NCBI GenBank assembly: GCA_002384055.1
Contig: DGAU01000023.1
Location: 6,980-59,492, forward strand
Reading direction: 5' to 3'
Length of the DNA stretch: 52,513 nucleotides
Origin: Flavobacteriaceae bacterium UBA4022
GTDB lineage: Bacteria > Bacteroidota > Bacteroidia > Flavobacteriales > Flavobacteriaceae
Below, piece by piece: positions 51,786 to 52,513 of the stretch (positions are counted from its first letter, which is position 1; each line of letters begins with the position of its first letter). The notes below the pieces were generated by a model. It had not been told where the DNA came from. It did no database searches and was given only the letters and a program-made list of their open reading frames with translations. Position numbers and translations under genes: made by a program.

Positions 51786-52513
51786 ATGAACTGGAAACAA
51801 ATGGCACGCGCTTACGAAAACTACCTCAAAATTGAGCGTGGTTTGTCGGTTCATACCATCAGCAGCTATCTCTTGGACCTGAATAAGCTCATCAAATGGC
51901 TGGCCAAACATGAGTTGACTATTGGTCCCGAATCGATCACAGAAGACGATTTACAAACCTTTGTTTATGCCATGGCCAAAAAACACCATGCACGAACGCA
52001 ATCCAGGCTCATATCTGGGCTCAAGGCTTTTTTTAATTATATGATTTTTGAAGATTTTCGAGAAAACAATCCTTTAGAACTCATTGATAGCCCAAAAATT
52101 GGGCGTTACCTCCCAGACACCTTGTCTGAGCGCGAAATCGATCTTATGATCGCTGAAATTGATTTGAGTCTCCCCGAGGGAGAGCGTAATAGAGCGGTTT
52201 TAGAAACACTTTATGGCTGTGGTCTTCGCGTTTCTGAACTAACGGCCCTGCGCTTGTCAGATCTATTTTTTAAGGAGGGGTTTTTGAAAGTTACGGGCAA
52301 AGGAGATAAACAGCGATTTGTGCCAATTGGTCCAGCCACAATTCATTACATTAATTTATATGTCAAACAGGTCAGGGTTCATCAGCCCATACAAGAGACG
52401 CACAAAGACACGGTATTTCTAAACCGGCGGGGACGAGGCTTGTCGCGCGCTATGATTTTTACTATTATTAAACAGCTTGCCATTAAAGCGGGCATCAAAA
52501 AGAAGGTGAGCCC
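51786..52513 (+). CDS. xerD: XerD-type tyrosine recombinase, C-terminus cut by right edge
   Basis: ATG at 51786-51788, then 242 codons to the edge. N-terminal SAM-like core-binding domain (about 1-105, MARAYENYLKIERGLSVHTI) and catalytic domain with the first active-site Arg148 in LYGCGLRVSELTAL and Lys172 in TGKGDKQRFVP. The HxxR, His/Trp and Tyr residues lie beyond the window. XerD works with XerC (or alone in some lineages) at dif to resolve chromosome dimers, aided by FtsK. The frame is intact and the length fits, so it is a chromosomal housekeeping gene and not an element integrase. Confidence 0.93.
   Translation, partial: MNWKQMARAYENYLKIERGLSVHTISSYLLDLNKLIKWLAKHELTIGPESITEDDLQTFVYAMAKKHHARTQSRLISGLKAFFNYMIFEDFRENNPLELIDSPKIGRYLPDTLSEREIDLMIAEIDLSLPEGERNRAVLETLYGCGLRVSELTALRLSDLFFKEGFLKVTGKGDKQRFVPIGPATIHYINLYVKQVRVHQPIQETHKDTVFLNRRGRGLSRAMIFTIIKQLAIKAGIKKKVS

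Noticed and set aside
51786..52513. Reading the recombinase as a phage or integrative-element integrase
   Set aside because: The sequence fits housekeeping XerD, and no attachment repeats, tRNA target or mobile genes are near.
1..52513. tRNA genes, rRNA, CRISPR repeats or insertion sequences
   Set aside because: Scanning for T-loop-like GGTTCRANTCC motifs, direct repeats with regular spacers and transposase motifs found none.

Overview
The window is a dense stretch of chromosome from a member of the Bacteroidota, most likely a Flavobacteriaceae species. The evidence is gene content and promoter style: a fused alpha/beta 2-oxoacid dehydrogenase E1, a Bacteroidota-type LptD, BshA, a TonB receptor/HmuY pair, DUF6090-like and DUF4159 proteins, and several TAnnTTTG -7 promoter boxes with few Shine-Dalgarno sites. 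The content is mostly core housekeeping. I see no rRNA, tRNA, CRISPR array, insertion sequence or prophage. The only recombinase is a chromosomal XerD-type gene cut by the right edge.

Layout. 1-99 is the start of an XRE-type regulator running off the left edge. 323-5035 holds a small membrane protein, a TPR lipoprotein and a haem-acquisition pair (TonB receptor then HmuY lipoprotein), with intrinsic terminators between units. 5283-10873 is a leftward run: tsaD, rsmE, a DUF4159 protein, a THUMP-like methyltransferase and an S15-type peptidase. tamB (10880-15268) diverges from tsaD with six bases between the start codons. lptD and ridA run left.

18516-30753 is a long rightward run: amidase, MlaD-like protein, a membrane Fe-S protein, a HAD-like protein, a CCG-domain Fe-S protein, a conserved unknown, a GH3/beta-lactamase fusion, bshA and a FAD/Fe-S dehydrogenase of the YdiJ type. 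It combines envelope maintenance (amidase, Mla, peptidoglycan recycling) with thiol and redox chemistry. The two separate Fe-S proteins resemble the halves of an HdrB/HdrC-like module and are the best candidate here for an uncharacterised system.

30925-36629 holds aroC, a dicarboxylate symporter, a DCC-family protein, a MutS2 that lacks the Smr domain, and ung. 36633-38971 is a leftward group of a 2-oxoglutarate oxygenase, a SUI1/YciH factor, a signal-less substrate-binding-protein fold and a 35-residue membrane peptide. 39096-43125 has the E1 fusion, a TerC exporter and an RlmI-like methyltransferase. An MFS efflux pump follows, with a palindrome where an operator would sit, then a 562-base gap without genes. 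The right end holds a SemiSWEET, secreted unknowns, an SDR, DUF3817/MscS, DUF2461, DinB, an outer-membrane barrel and xerD. All calls come from reading the sequence; no database search was run.
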